From: Phycisphaerae bacterium
Lineage (GTDB): Bacteria > Planctomycetota > Phycisphaerae > SM23-33
Direction of reading: 5' to 3'
NCBI GenBank assembly: GCA_030745875.1
Contig: JASLNT010000113.1
Location: 1 to 61,050, forward strand
DNA: 61,050 bases
Each line of letters starts with the position of its first letter. Position 1 is the first letter of the stretch. The notes under the pieces were generated by a model. The model saw nothing but the letters and a program-made list of their open reading frames with translations. It was not told where the DNA came from and did no database searches. Positions 1 to 7,992 of the stretch are shown piece after piece. The translations under genes and the position numbers were made by a program.

Positions 1-1
1 C

Positions 2-151
2 GTCAACGCCGACTTTGTCCAACCGACGGTCGACGCGATCATCAAAGGCGCACGAACGGGAAATATCGGCGATGGAAAAATTCTCGTACTACCGCTGGAA
101 CGCTGCGTGCGCATCCGCACCGGTGAAGAAGGCAATGACGCTATCGGATAG
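2..151 (+). CDS. Nitrogen regulatory protein P-II (GlnB/GlnK family), C-terminal part only
   Basis: The window opens inside this gene, so only the last 49 codons are present, read from base 2 to a TAG. The visible part carries the P-II C-terminal signature TGNIGDGKI (the B-loop that binds ATP phosphates) and the C-loop RIRTGEEG with its two arginines, all canonical. P-II trimers sense ATP/ADP and 2-oxoglutarate and regulate ammonium transporters, glutamine synthetase control or transcription. GlnB and GlnK cannot be separated from this fragment. A second, divergent P-II gene lies 1.7 kb downstream on the same strand with a porin gene between them, which suggests a nitrogen-related cluster that continues to the left of the window. 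Confidence 0.93.
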   Translation, partial: VNADFVQPTVDAIIKGARTGNIGDGKILVLPLERCVRIRTGEEGNDAIG

Positions 152-173
152 AAATCGATGACTCAGGCTTTGG

Positions 174-205
174 CTGGCCAGATCCCCGGGGGGGGGCTGG
201 CCAAC
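174..205. repeat. Inverted repeat around a 9-G tract
   Basis: The arms TGGCCAG and CTGGCCA flank CCCC followed by nine consecutive G (188-196), so the whole can fold as a GC-rich hairpin just after the P-II stop. It could end P-II transcription, although the first run of T is about 15 bases further on. The rest of the gap up to the porin shows nothing else definite. Confidence 0.4.
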
Positions 206-325
206 CGGATAAAGCAACGTTTTTCCGGTCAAAATACTGGCGAGCCGTTGATGGATACTCCGAAATACCGGATAGACCAGAAAAGCCAGTCCGCAACGAC
301 GCCGCAAAATTGAAAGGAAAGTATA

Positions 326-1333
326 ATGAGTACAATCAACCGCATGACCGTTTTATTACTGATCGCCCTGGTCGGAGCAGTTGGACTAAGCTCGGTAGCC
401 CGAGGTGAAGACGCCGATGGCCGGAAGGAAACTACCTGGCTGGCGGCGTTGGACGAAAAGATCGGCGAACCAGCCCCCGGTCCAGCCCCCGAGGCCGCGG
501 CCGCGGGATGGAAGAAGCCGATTCCCATTGGTTTCTACCTTGACTACACAGTAGCCACCGACTACATCTGGCGCGGAATCAACCTTAGCGAGTTCCGGGG
601 AGAAGGGCGCGAGAAGCTCAACCACCAGTTGACCGCCGGAGTCAACTACGATACCGGCGACTTTGGAACGATCGATTTTTCGGTCTGGTTCGAGTGGTAT
701 GGGGCCAACGACCAGGTCAGCGGGGTCAACAGCGACGGGAATCTCCAGGAAGTAGACTACACGATCTCCTGGACGTACGATCTGTCGAAACTCTGCCCGG
801 ATGTCCCGGTCGAGTTGACGCTCGGGTGGATCGGCTATGATTTCCCCCAGCTCAGCGACGACGGCGGTTTCACTAATGAGTATTTCATCGGTTTGGCGCT
901 GAACGACCAGAAGCTCCTGGGCGATGGTTGGTTCGCGCTGAATCCGACCCTGACATACTACCAAGATCTTGACGACGTGGGCGCTATGGGACAGGGCTCA
1001 TGGTTGGAGTTCGGAATCAGTCACGAGTTTAAACTGGCTGATTGCCCCACAGTCGGAAGCATGCCTGTCCTTCAGGACCTAACGGTGACCCCATCGTTCA
1101 CGCTAATGATGGACATCGGATACATCGATTCGGGCACACGCGTAGCCACCACACAGTATGGCCTGGAGGTCGGATACGATCTCGGAAAGGCCCTCAAACT
1201 GCCCGAGCAGTACGGTAGCCTTAGCATGAAGGGTTTCCTGAACTTCTCAGACGCGGTAGCCGACAATTCGTCAGGACTCGCCAACCTTAACGACGAGTTC
1301 TGGGGCGGTGTCAGCGTCGGATGGGAATGGTAA
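326..1333 (+). CDS. TorF-like putative porin, outer membrane
   Basis: A 335-residue protein with a clear Sec signal peptide (hydrophobic stretch about residues 9-22, cut near VARGEDA), then a small linker rich in Pro, Ala and Glu, and a beta-rich body. The motif YTVATDYIWRGINLSE at about residues 74-89 is typical of the TorF-like (TIGR02001-type) family of predicted outer-membrane beta-barrels. The chain alternates aromatic and polar residues and ends in an aromatic residue (WEW), as barrel proteins commonly do for BAM recognition. The start is supported by a purine-rich GAAAGGAAAG just upstream. Members of this family often sit near ammonium transport and P-II genes, and here P-II genes flank it on both sides, so a role in nitrogen-compound uptake is a reasonable inference. 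The actual substrate cannot be read from the sequence. Confidence 0.75.
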   Translation: MSTINRMTVLLLIALVGAVGLSSVARGEDADGRKETTWLAALDEKIGEPAPGPAPEAAAAGWKKPIPIGFYLDYTVATDYIWRGINLSEFRGEGREKLNHQLTAGVNYDTGDFGTIDFSVWFEWYGANDQVSGVNSDGNLQEVDYTISWTYDLSKLCPDVPVELTLGWIGYDFPQLSDDGGFTNEYFIGLALNDQKLLGDGWFALNPTLTYYQDLDDVGAMGQGSWLEFGISHEFKLADCPTVGSMPVLQDLTVTPSFTLMMDIGYIDSGTRVATTQYGLEVGYDLGKALKLPEQYGSLSMKGFLNFSDAVADNSSGLANLNDEFWGGVSVGWEW

Positions 1334-1443
1334 AACGATAGATATTGCAGAATAGGCCTTTGGGGCCGGGCTCCGCTGAGGCGGTGATAGAACCTGTTAG
1401 GAAAGAGACTCCTTTCCAATCCAGGCACGACCAGGTTTGTCCC

Positions 1444-1464
1444 GGCCCTTCGGGCCCTCTTTTT
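1444..1464 (+). terminator. Probable rho-independent terminator after the porin gene
   Basis: Five-base stem GGCCC / GGGCC with a TTC loop, followed by CTCTTTTT. It lies about 110 bases after the porin stop and would separate the porin transcript from the downstream P-II gene. Confidence 0.55.
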
Positions 1465-1588
1465 GCGACGCAAATGCCCCGCCGGGACAATTCGCAACAG
1501 TCTTGTAGCACTCCTCGCTCTTTCAAGAGTTTCTCGATCAGCCCACATCTATTGCTCCCGCAAACCTTTAGCTGGCTTGAAGTCATTA

Positions 1589-1604
1589 TGGCCCGCGTTG
1601 TGCC
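1589..1604 (+). promoter_or_regulatory. Candidate sigma-54 promoter upstream of the second P-II gene
   Basis: TGGCCCG-CGTT-GTGCC keeps the invariant GG-N10-GC spacing (GG at 1590-1591, GC at 1602-1603) and most of the TGGCACG-N4-TTGCW consensus. It lies about 245 bases before the P-II start, so it would produce a long leader covering the short ORF at 1692. Sigma-54 control would suit a P-II gene, but a match of this size can occur by chance in GC-rich DNA. Confidence 0.35.
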
Positions 1605-1691
1605 CGGCCAGCACTGTCTATTCGTGTCTGGATCGCGAAGGACGTTTGAAGCGCACCGTCCGATGTCTTGAACGACAAGGAGTCTCGTTAC

Positions 1692-1973
1692 ATGGTTAAT
1701 GCATCCCCCCCCATCGGTGAGAACCCATCCCTGCATCCCCGCTGCAGGAACACCGCCCTTGGAATAAACAGCGGCCTGTGCATCATCGCCGTTGGGGCGG
1801 TCTGCCTGATCTCCACTGCACAAGCCTCCGAAGATACAGGAAAACAATATGAAACTCGTTACAGCAATAATCCAACCCGATCGCCTCGACGCAGTGCGGG
1901 AGGCTCTTCTGGCGGCCGAAATCACACGCATCACAGTCAGCCGCTGCACCGGACACGGGCAGCATCAGACTGA
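1692..1973 (+). other. Short ORF with signal-peptide-like start, overlapping the P-II gene; doubtful
   Basis: An ATG at 1692 opens a 93-codon frame. It has a hydrophobic segment (GLCIIAVGAVCLISTAQA, about residues 31-48) ending in a plausible signal-peptidase site. The frame then runs into the P-II gene out of phase and stops at 1973, where the sequence is plainly P-II. An 8-C tract (1705-1712) lies near its beginning. The most likely reading is a leftover 5' end of an exported or membrane protein, for example a deleted ammonium transporter or porin, or a leader peptide. It has no recognisable domain. Confidence 0.25.
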
Positions 1974-2193
1974 AAGCGAAATCTACCGCGGCCAGACGGT
2001 AATACCAAATCTGATACCGAAGATCCGTCTGGACATCGCCTGCAACGACGAATTTGTCAGAATAGCGTGCGATGCAATTCTCAGTTCCGCCAGGCACTCG
2101 GAAGGATACATCGGCGATGGGAAGATATTCATCACCGAACTCCTGGAGTGCATACGGATACGCACGGAAGAAGCCGGTTCGGGCGCTATCTGA
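1849..2193 (+). CDS. Divergent P-II family protein lacking the T-loop tyrosine
   Basis: A 114-residue P-II protein: it starts MKLVTAIIQP, has the IYRG motif before the T-loop, IGDGKIF at 88-94 and the C-loop RIRTEE. Three features are unlike canonical GlnB. The uridylylation site Tyr51 is Val, in a T-loop reading GQTVIPNLIPK. Gln39, which contacts Mg-2-oxoglutarate, is His within GHGQHQ. The B-loop has two extra residues, with HSEGY where TGK is usual. Lys58 and the C-loop arginines remain. It should therefore still form the P-II fold, but may not be uridylylated and may bind effectors differently. AGGAAAAC precedes the ATG at a modest distance. It ends 29 bases from the convergent ptsN-like gene. 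Compare the canonical P-II fragment at the left edge. Confidence 0.88.
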   Translation: MKLVTAIIQPDRLDAVREALLAAEITRITVSRCTGHGQHQTESEIYRGQTVIPNLIPKIRLDIACNDEFVRIACDAILSSARHSEGYIGDGKIFITELLECIRIRTEEAGSGAI

Positions 2194-2222
2194 ACCCGCC
2201 GCACGCCCGGGGCGCCGTGTCG

Positions 2223-2690
2223 CTATTCGACATCGTCGGCCTTTTCAACCAGCGCGACAATTTCGTCTTGCGTGCAGCAGGCCCGCAGATCGTTGCAGAA
2301 CGCCTGACGCTGAACGTGCCGGAATATAGTCTCCATCGCCTGGAGATGTTCGTCGGCGTCGTCAGCGTTGGACAGCAGAAGCAGCACCACGTTAACGGGC
2401 TGACCGTCCAGAGAATCGAAGTTGATCCCTTCCGAACTGCATCCGATCACGCCGACGGCCTTTTTGACGCCTTTGATTCTGGCGTGCGGAAAAGCCACTC
2501 CATTGCCGATTCCCGTTGTCGCCTGGGCCTCTCTGGCCAGGATGGCTCCGGTGATGTCCTCAACTCGGTCATCAGCAATCGCACCGGCCCGGGCCATGGC
2601 TCCGATCAATTCGGAGACGGCGTCATCACGCGTCGTAGACGCCAACTGCGAGATAACGGCTTGGGGGACAATAATGTCCGAAAGCTTCAT
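2223..2690 (-). CDS. ptsN: PTS EIIA(Ntr)-like protein (PtsN family)
   Basis: A 155-residue single-domain EIIA protein of the nitrogen/fructose-mannitol type. The motif GNGVAFPHARIKGV contains the phosphorylatable His69, and the downstream DGQPVNVVLLLLS region is typical of the family. The start at 2690 is chosen because AGGAG lies 7 bases upstream; an ATG 10 codons earlier has no such site. EIIA(Ntr) proteins do not transport sugar; in other bacteria they bind and regulate potassium systems, kinases and sigma-54 functions according to phosphorylation. The next upstream gene on the same strand, 39 bases away, is an antiporter that itself ends in two EIIA domains, so the two genes are probably co-transcribed and cross-talk is likely. 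Confidence 0.88.
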   Translation of the reverse strand: MKLSDIIVPQAVISQLASTTRDDAVSELIGAMARAGAIADDRVEDITGAILAREAQATTGIGNGVAFPHARIKGVKKAVGVIGCSSEGINFDSLDGQPVNVVLLLLSNADDADEHLQAMETIFRHVQRQAFCNDLRACCTQDEIVALVEKADDVE

Positions 2691-2729
2691 CGTGTCGCTC
2701 CTGTATAGTATTTCATGCATGCGTGGACC

Positions 2730-5357
2730 TCAGTTAGAGTTATCCTCAGCCCGATCCGCCTGGGCCGGGGTTCGAGTTAGTATTGACCACAGTTCCTGAT
2801 CACTCCCAGCCGAGAGCACCGATCGACGTCCGGCGTCGTCGAGAGTCGCCATAACCGAGGCCACCAGCTGCAGATACGGCTCGGCTCGGTCTTCCGGCGT
2901 GAGCACCATCACAATGATCGTTACGGGCTGACCGTCGATGGCGCCAAAATCAATTCCTTCACGCGCAACTCCAATAGCACAGAGCAGTTTATCGACACCG
3001 TCGGTTCGACCGTGAGGGATCGCGATGCCGTTCCCCACACCGGTTGACAACTGCGTTTCGCGATCCAGGACAGCCTTTCCGGCGGCGCGCGAGTCCCGGA
3101 TCAGGCCGTTGGCTTCAAGCAGATCGAGCAATTCGCCGATCGCATCTTCTTTCGTGGACGCATGGAGAGCGACCGTGAGCAGTTCGGGCTTGATGTAGTC
3201 TCCAGGGCTGAACTCAGATATCGCAGCCTGAAGCGTCGCCGGCCGCGCCGCCTGAACGGGCGTCTGGGCGACGGGCTCCTCCGGAGCAGCCGTAAACGCC
3301 GCGTACAACTGCTCAACGCCCCTGCACGACAGGATTCGCTCCCGCCCGTCGCGGTTAAGGACCTGGCTTATCGTCGACATGAATTGAATGTGCGGCGCCG
3401 GTTTGCTCTTGGGAGAAATCGTCATGACCACTATCGTAGTCGGATCACCGTCCATGGAGTCGAAGTCCACACCTTCGGACTTGATCCCCACCGCGCAGAC
3501 CAGGCGGTCGACCGCATCGGTTTTTCCGTGCGGGATCGCCACGCCAAACTGCAATCCGGTCGACATGCTGTCTTCCCGCTCCCAAACCGCCTCATGAGCG
3601 GATTGGAGGTCTCCGATCAGTCCGTTCGTGGCGAGGATATCCAGCAGTTCATCGATGATCTCGGACTTACTGGTCCCTTTGAGTTCCGGGACGATCAGTT
3701 GCGGAGTGAGGAATTTTTTCATGTTCAGGGTCGCCGGACCCAGCGGGCCTGCGTCCTGAAGCTTGGCCCGCATCGGAGCGACATCCAGCGGTTCGGTCAG
3801 TTCCTTGATCGCCTTTTCGAGTTCGGCCAGGGCTTCGTGAACCGCGGTGTTGATCAGGGGCGTATCGGTCTTCTGGCAGGTGAAGGTCAGGGTCTTGCCC
3901 GAATACTGGAAGTCGATCACCGTCTTGTCCTTGCGCAACTGATACAACCGTCGCCTGAGACTGATTCTGTGGACGAAGAACCCCTCGCTCTCGAAGACTC
4001 CCCTTAGCTTTCCAGCGAAGAAATCGACCATCTCAAGCGAAGGGAAGTCAAGCGATACGTCCGTCACCACGCCATCGCCGCGCGCGGGCTTGCGAGTGCC
4101 CTCGGCTGGCGAGCAAAACAGGGACACCATCGCAGGAGGCGCAATAACCGTGTTGACCACAACCATGATGATCACACCGGCGAGTATCACCGGGCTCAGC
4201 AGGCCCGCAGCCACGCCGACACCGGCGATAATCAGCGCCACTTCGCAACGAGGCACCATCCCGAATCCAATCCTGGCCGCTCCACGGAGGTTAAAATTCG
4301 CCAGAAGCGCCGGGATCCCGCAGCCGACCACTTTCGCCAGGAGCGCCGCAAAAGCGTACACGAACCCGAACAGCAGGACTTCCGGAGAAGCCAGCACGCC
4401 CAGATTAATCTGCATTCCAGTAGTGCAGAAGAACACCGGAACCAGCAAAGCGTAGATCGGGCGCAACCTCTCTCGAACAACATGGCTGATATCCGCCTGA
4501 GACAGCGATAGTCCCATGACGTAGGCGCCGATGATCATCGCCAGACCGGCTTCTTCGAACATGCCGGCCATAATCAGCGCCAACCCCAACGCCATGATCG
4601 CAATCGACGTGCGCTCGCCAAACCACTTCAAGAGAAAACTGATCTTACGCGCCGCAGCCAGGGCGACAATCGTCGCAACCAGCCAGACGCCGACGGCTTT
4701 GGAGGCTATGACCCCGATGCGCCCCCAGTCGACACCGCCGGGCGCCTTCGAAGCGGTCACTACGCTCATGACAACGGCAAGGAGAATGATGCCCATGACG
4801 TCGTCGATAACCGCCGCCGACAGAATCGTCACTCCTTCGGGCGAATCGAGCTTCCGCCTCTCAGACAGGATCCGCGCAGTAATGCCCACCGAGGTGGCGG
4901 TGGTGATCGTGCCAAGAAACAGACACTGCGGAGCAAACAGACCCAGCGATCGACCGAAAATCATCTCCGAAAAGAGCATCACGCATGACGCCCCGAGAAA
5001 GAAGGACGCGATCATCCCGCCAAGCCCCACCAGCCCGCCGGCCAGCGAGTACCGCAGCATGAGCTTCAAGTCCGTCTCAAGCCCGACGTTAAACAGCAAC
5101 ACGACCGCCGCTATGGAACTCAAACCGTAAAGCTCGGGCGAAATCGCAAACTCACCGTTAATCGGCGGGGGGAACAACCCATGCTGGAAACCGAGGAATC
5201 CCATCCGCCCAAGCGCATACGGGCCTATGATTATCCCAACCGCCAATTCCCCCAAGGCTCCGGGCAATCGCATTCTTTCGAACAGAATATTCCCGAGCTT
5301 GGCTGCGAAGAGGATCAGTCCGAGTTGTATCACCAGCAACATCATGCGGTGGGTCAT
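2730..5357 (-). CDS. CPA2-type cation/proton antiporter fused to two C-terminal EIIA domains
   Basis: An 875-residue protein. Residues 1 to about 415 form a 12-13 helix Na+/H+ (Kef-type) exchanger, opening MMLLVIQLGLILFAAKLG and containing LPGALGELAVGIIIGP. A soluble linker to about 545 is followed by two PTS EIIA-like domains (about 546-690 and 709-862). Both keep the phospho-acceptor histidine: FGVAIPHGKT near 609 and GNGIAIPHGRT near 781. The ion-exchange domain would sit in the inner membrane with the EIIA domains in the cytoplasm. The fusion suggests that ion flux is gated by phosphorylation or by nitrogen/carbon state. The ATG at 5357 has only a G-run ahead of it. A signal-peptide frame begins at 5454 but is one base out of phase across that G-run, so the natural start may be upstream. 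Confidence 0.87.
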   Translation of the reverse strand: MTHRMMLLVIQLGLILFAAKLGNILFERMRLPGALGELAVGIIIGPYALGRMGFLGFQHGLFPPPINGEFAISPELYGLSSIAAVVLLFNVGLETDLKLMLRYSLAGGLVGLGGMIASFFLGASCVMLFSEMIFGRSLGLFAPQCLFLGTITTATSVGITARILSERRKLDSPEGVTILSAAVIDDVMGIILLAVVMSVVTASKAPGGVDWGRIGVIASKAVGVWLVATIVALAAARKISFLLKWFGERTSIAIMALGLALIMAGMFEEAGLAMIIGAYVMGLSLSQADISHVVRERLRPIYALLVPVFFCTTGMQINLGVLASPEVLLFGFVYAFAALLAKVVGCGIPALLANFNLRGAARIGFGMVPRCEVALIIAGVGVAAGLLSPVILAGVIIMVVVNTVIAPPAMVSLFCSPAEGTRKPARGDGVVTDVSLDFPSLEMVDFFAGKLRGVFESEGFFVHRISLRRRLYQLRKDKTVIDFQYSGKTLTFTCQKTDTPLINTAVHEALAELEKAIKELTEPLDVAPMRAKLQDAGPLGPATLNMKKFLTPQLIVPELKGTSKSEIIDELLDILATNGLIGDLQSAHEAVWEREDSMSTGLQFGVAIPHGKTDAVDRLVCAVGIKSEGVDFDSMDGDPTTIVVMTISPKSKPAPHIQFMSTISQVLNRDGRERILSCRGVEQLYAAFTAAPEEPVAQTPVQAARPATLQAAISEFSPGDYIKPELLTVALHASTKEDAIGELLDLLEANGLIRDSRAAGKAVLDRETQLSTGVGNGIAIPHGRTDGVDKLLCAIGVAREGIDFGAIDGQPVTIIVMVLTPEDRAEPYLQLVASVMATLDDAGRRSVLSAGSDQELWSILTRTPAQADRAEDNSN

Positions 5358-5454
5358 CGCCCCCCCCGCCGCCGTCAGCGCCCGAAGCAGACGCCGTCAC
5401 CGGCCAGAGCAAGCAGCAAAAGATCATCAAATAAAGTGTATTCGAACGCTTCAT
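5358..5454 (-). other. Out-of-frame signal peptide belonging to the antiporter gene
   Basis: From an ATG at 5454 the minus strand reads MKRSNTLYLMIFCCLLWPV then TASASGADGGG, a textbook signal peptide. It runs into an 8-G tract (plus-strand C at 5360-5367). After the tract this frame is one base off the antiporter frame; removing a single G gives a continuous reading into MTHRMMLLV. A good sigma-70 promoter lies 49 bases upstream of this ATG, which supports 5454 as the intended start. The shift is either a sequencing or assembly error, a fixed mutation, or a phase-variable or slippage site. Confidence 0.6.
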
Positions 5455-5502
5455 AATGCTCAGCTTCTACGCCTCTTGACCTCCCACAACCGCAGAAAAG
5501 CC

Positions 5503-5531
5503 AGTATAAGGGTGTTTTAGGCCATCGTCAA
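5503..5531 (-). promoter_or_regulatory. Sigma-70-type promoter for the antiporter-ptsN operon
   Basis: On the minus strand: -35 TTGACG, a 17-base spacer, then -10 TATACT. Transcription would begin near 5496, about 40 bases before the ATG at 5454. From about 5532 to 5879 I see no gene, only AT-rich DNA next to the promoter and then ordinary non-coding sequence ahead of the next gene. Confidence 0.65.
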
Positions 5532-5879
5532 GCTGTATCTGCAGCTAAATTACTTTATAGTCCCTTATAGTTCATTGCTGACAGAATGGTAGTGAAACGC
5601 GATTATTTGGGGTTTCCTTCTTGGAAGTTGCCCCCGGACGCCCGCTCACAGGGCGTATCAGGCCGAATCACGCCCCTGCGACAGAAGGAAAACGGCATTC
5701 GAACCAGAGCTTTGCCATGACAAGACCCTGAAGAACGGTTAGAATTTCTCAAAGGCCCGTGTTGACGGCAAATTCCGGGGCATCCAAAACCGCAGTCCAA
5801 TACAGGCGGGCGACCAAGCGGTGGAATCGAAACGCACGGGACGGCATGTAAGCGCAATGCATGGAAAGGGAGACACGCG

Positions 5880-7073
5880 ATGACGCAAACAAGGACTGAC
5901 CCGACCAGCCCCAAAGACACCCTCACACCGTTCCGTTTGCGAGCCCTGAGTTGGGGTTTGGGCTTCTGGACAGCGCTATTCGCTATCGCCATGACAGCGA
6001 CGATAGTCTCGCTGCTGATGGCCGAGAGATCGGGGCCGGTGGAACTGGTGGTCTATTGTGCGGGCGCAGTGTTGGATATGGAGTTCGAAAGTGCGGCCTC
6101 AGCCAAGACCGCGGGCACGGTGATCCTGCTGATCTTCGGCGCTGCGATCTTCCTTACGAGCTATCTGGGCGCTCGGGCTGCAGCCGAGAATACCGCTGGC
6201 TGGAAACCGGCGGTGATCATACTGGGCGTACTCTGGGCGACTCACCTGACATTCATAAGCCTGGCCATATGCGAAGCTGCTCCGTGGCTCCGGGTCGCGC
6301 CGGCGCTTCTTATCGGCTTGCTCGTCGCAGGCATGGTCGTATATACAACCGCGGTGGTGCGGTGCTGGTCAGCCGATTCACCTCCGGAAACTCAACGCCC
6401 CGAGCATAGGAACGCAGGCAAGGCTCGTGCAGCGGGCGTAGGGACGGCTGTTTTCATCCTGCTGCTGTGGGTCGCTGGAACTCTGGGGCTTACCTTCGGC
6501 GTAAGGGAATACACTCAATCCCTCGTCTGTCAACAACGCCTGAACAGCATACACAGAGCGATAATAAACCATACCAATGAGAACTTCGATCGCTATCCCA
6601 ACACTCTGACCGTCCTTGAACAGAGGGAGTATCTTCCGCAACTACCCTGCTGTTCAAAGACCACGGCCGACGAACCATACGTCTACGTGTGTGATTTTCT
6701 CCGTTCACGCCAACTCCTGGGCGAATATTGGGACTGCATTTCCTCCAGCTTGAACGATCTGCCGGACCTGTACGATTCTCCCTCAACTGCTACACAACCT
6801 GGCGCAAGAAAGAAAGAAGCGATCGCCGCACATCTCCAGCGTCTCGTCTACCAGTTTACAACGGAGGATCTCATCGTATCGCGATCCGTACCAATCGTAT
6901 GGGACTCGCGAGCCAACCATGGTCCGAAGAATTTGATGAACGTGCTGTTTGCCGACGGGAGTGTCGCAATGATGACCAAAGAGGCGTTCACCGCGCTTCT
7001 AAGGAAACGAGGGGAGAAGGATGAGCATCCGCTGGCGAGTCTGATCCGGAGAGGCAAACTGCGACAGAACTGA
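5880..7073 (+). CDS. Membrane protein with pseudopilin-like, variant H-X-DG C-terminal domain
   Basis: 397 residues. The first ~165 residues hold four hydrophobic helices (around 31-50, 78-95, 107-125 and 137-158). A further hydrophobic helix (about 188-205) leads into a soluble domain. That second part resembles the planctomycete pseudopilin family: helix, then CQQRLNSIHRAI, then an N-x-DRYP element, and a C-terminal segment HGPKNLMNVLFADGSV close to the H-X9-DG motif but with eleven residues between His and Asp-Gly. AAAGGGAG eight bases before the ATG supports the start. Function is unknown; the fusion of a multi-helix N-terminus to this domain is unusual. It points away from the flanking EIIA genes and may be unrelated to them. 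Confidence 0.7.
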   Translation: MTQTRTDPTSPKDTLTPFRLRALSWGLGFWTALFAIAMTATIVSLLMAERSGPVELVVYCAGAVLDMEFESAASAKTAGTVILLIFGAAIFLTSYLGARAAAENTAGWKPAVIILGVLWATHLTFISLAICEAAPWLRVAPALLIGLLVAGMVVYTTAVVRCWSADSPPETQRPEHRNAGKARAAGVGTAVFILLLWVAGTLGLTFGVREYTQSLVCQQRLNSIHRAIINHTNENFDRYPNTLTVLEQREYLPQLPCCSKTTADEPYVYVCDFLRSRQLLGEYWDCISSSLNDLPDLYDSPSTATQPGARKKEAIAAHLQRLVYQFTTEDLIVSRSVPIVWDSRANHGPKNLMNVLFADGSVAMMTKEAFTALLRKRGEKDEHPLASLIRRGKLRQN

Positions 7074-7105
7074 CGCTTCGGGGGAAGACGGGCGGAGTTC
7101 CGAGA

Positions 7106-7804
7106 TCACTTGTCGCGCTCGGAGACCAGTGCGACGACCTGCTCGGCTGAGGTGCAATTTCGCAGACTGGCGACCATGTCTTCACGCCGGGTGAGCAACG
7201 AAAGATTGGCCATCAGGCGCAGGTGAATCTCCTCGCGCGTTGCACAACTGAGAAAGAAGATATGCACCAACTGATCGTCTATCGCCCCGAAATCGGTCCC
7301 TTTGGGGCATATCCCAAGCGCAACAGCCGGCTCGGGAAACATCCCGGGCATGAGCCTTCGCGGGTGAGGAATCGCAATACCATGCCCCACCGCCGTCGTC
7401 ATCATACGCTCGCGATCGAGCAGCCCGCTTAGAAGAAGATTCGTGTCCTTGGCGAAACCGGTCTTCAACAGCGGAGCCAACAGTTGCCGCAATATGCTCT
7501 CTTTGGGTCCGGGCTCCAGATCGAAAGTCATCAACTCAGGGTGGAGAATCTCACGCAACGGAAGGAGCGGGTCCTTCAGATCTCCGGTCGGCGTGATCGC
7601 CCGGGCGGGAAAAGCCTGCATCTGTCCGACAAGCCATTCTCGGATCAGAGATCGCATAAACCGCCACTGGCTGGCGACTTTCGCCGCTGGGATATCGCCC
7701 CGCTGAGCCATCCGCAGCACCGTTCGCTCAGCCAACTGCAGGTACTCGGCCACTTCAGCCAGCGTCATTATTTCGCCATTGGCGCCGTCGGGCTCCATAA
7801 ACAC
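7106..7804 (-). CDS. HTH-EIIA regulator (excisionase-type helix-turn-helix plus PTS EIIA domain)
   Basis: 232 residues. Residues about 12-60 match an excisionase/MerR-like helix-turn-helix (MTLAEVAEYLQLAERTVLRM, then GDIPAAKV and QWRF), which normally binds DNA. Residues about 85-230 form an EIIA(Ntr)-type domain with the phospho-acceptor His147 in GHGIAIPHPRR. The architecture implies a DNA-binding protein whose activity or partner binding depends on EIIA phosphorylation. GAAGGG lies about 9 bases before the ATG at 7804, and a strong promoter is present upstream. It is the third EIIA-carrying gene within 5.6 kb. The target genes cannot be read from the sequence. Confidence 0.85.
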   Translation of the reverse strand: MFMEPDGANGEIMTLAEVAEYLQLAERTVLRMAQRGDIPAAKVASQWRFMRSLIREWLVGQMQAFPARAITPTGDLKDPLLPLREILHPELMTFDLEPGPKESILRQLLAPLLKTGFAKDTNLLLSGLLDRERMMTTAVGHGIAIPHPRRLMPGMFPEPAVALGICPKGTDFGAIDDQLVHIFFLSCATREEIHLRLMANLSLLTRREDMVASLRNCTSAEQVVALVSERDK

Positions 7805-7866
7805 GACCCTTCGCTTTCGGACATCAAAGTACGCGCGTGCTATTACGTGAAGATGCGCTGAACGCC

Positions 7867-7895
7867 ATCATATTGCCGCCGCCCCATCCGTGCAA
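7867..7895 (-). promoter_or_regulatory. Sigma-70-type promoter for the HTH-EIIA gene
   Basis: On the minus strand TTGCAC, 17 bases, TATGAT. Transcription would start about 55 bases before the ATG. Confidence 0.6.
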
Positions 7896-7992
7896 TGCCT
7901 AATCGCACTGTATCGCGAAGATGACCGGGGGCTCGCCGGTCGAAATTACCGTCGTCCCGGCGAAAGTACCCCTCTGCAAAAATGGAGTATTG

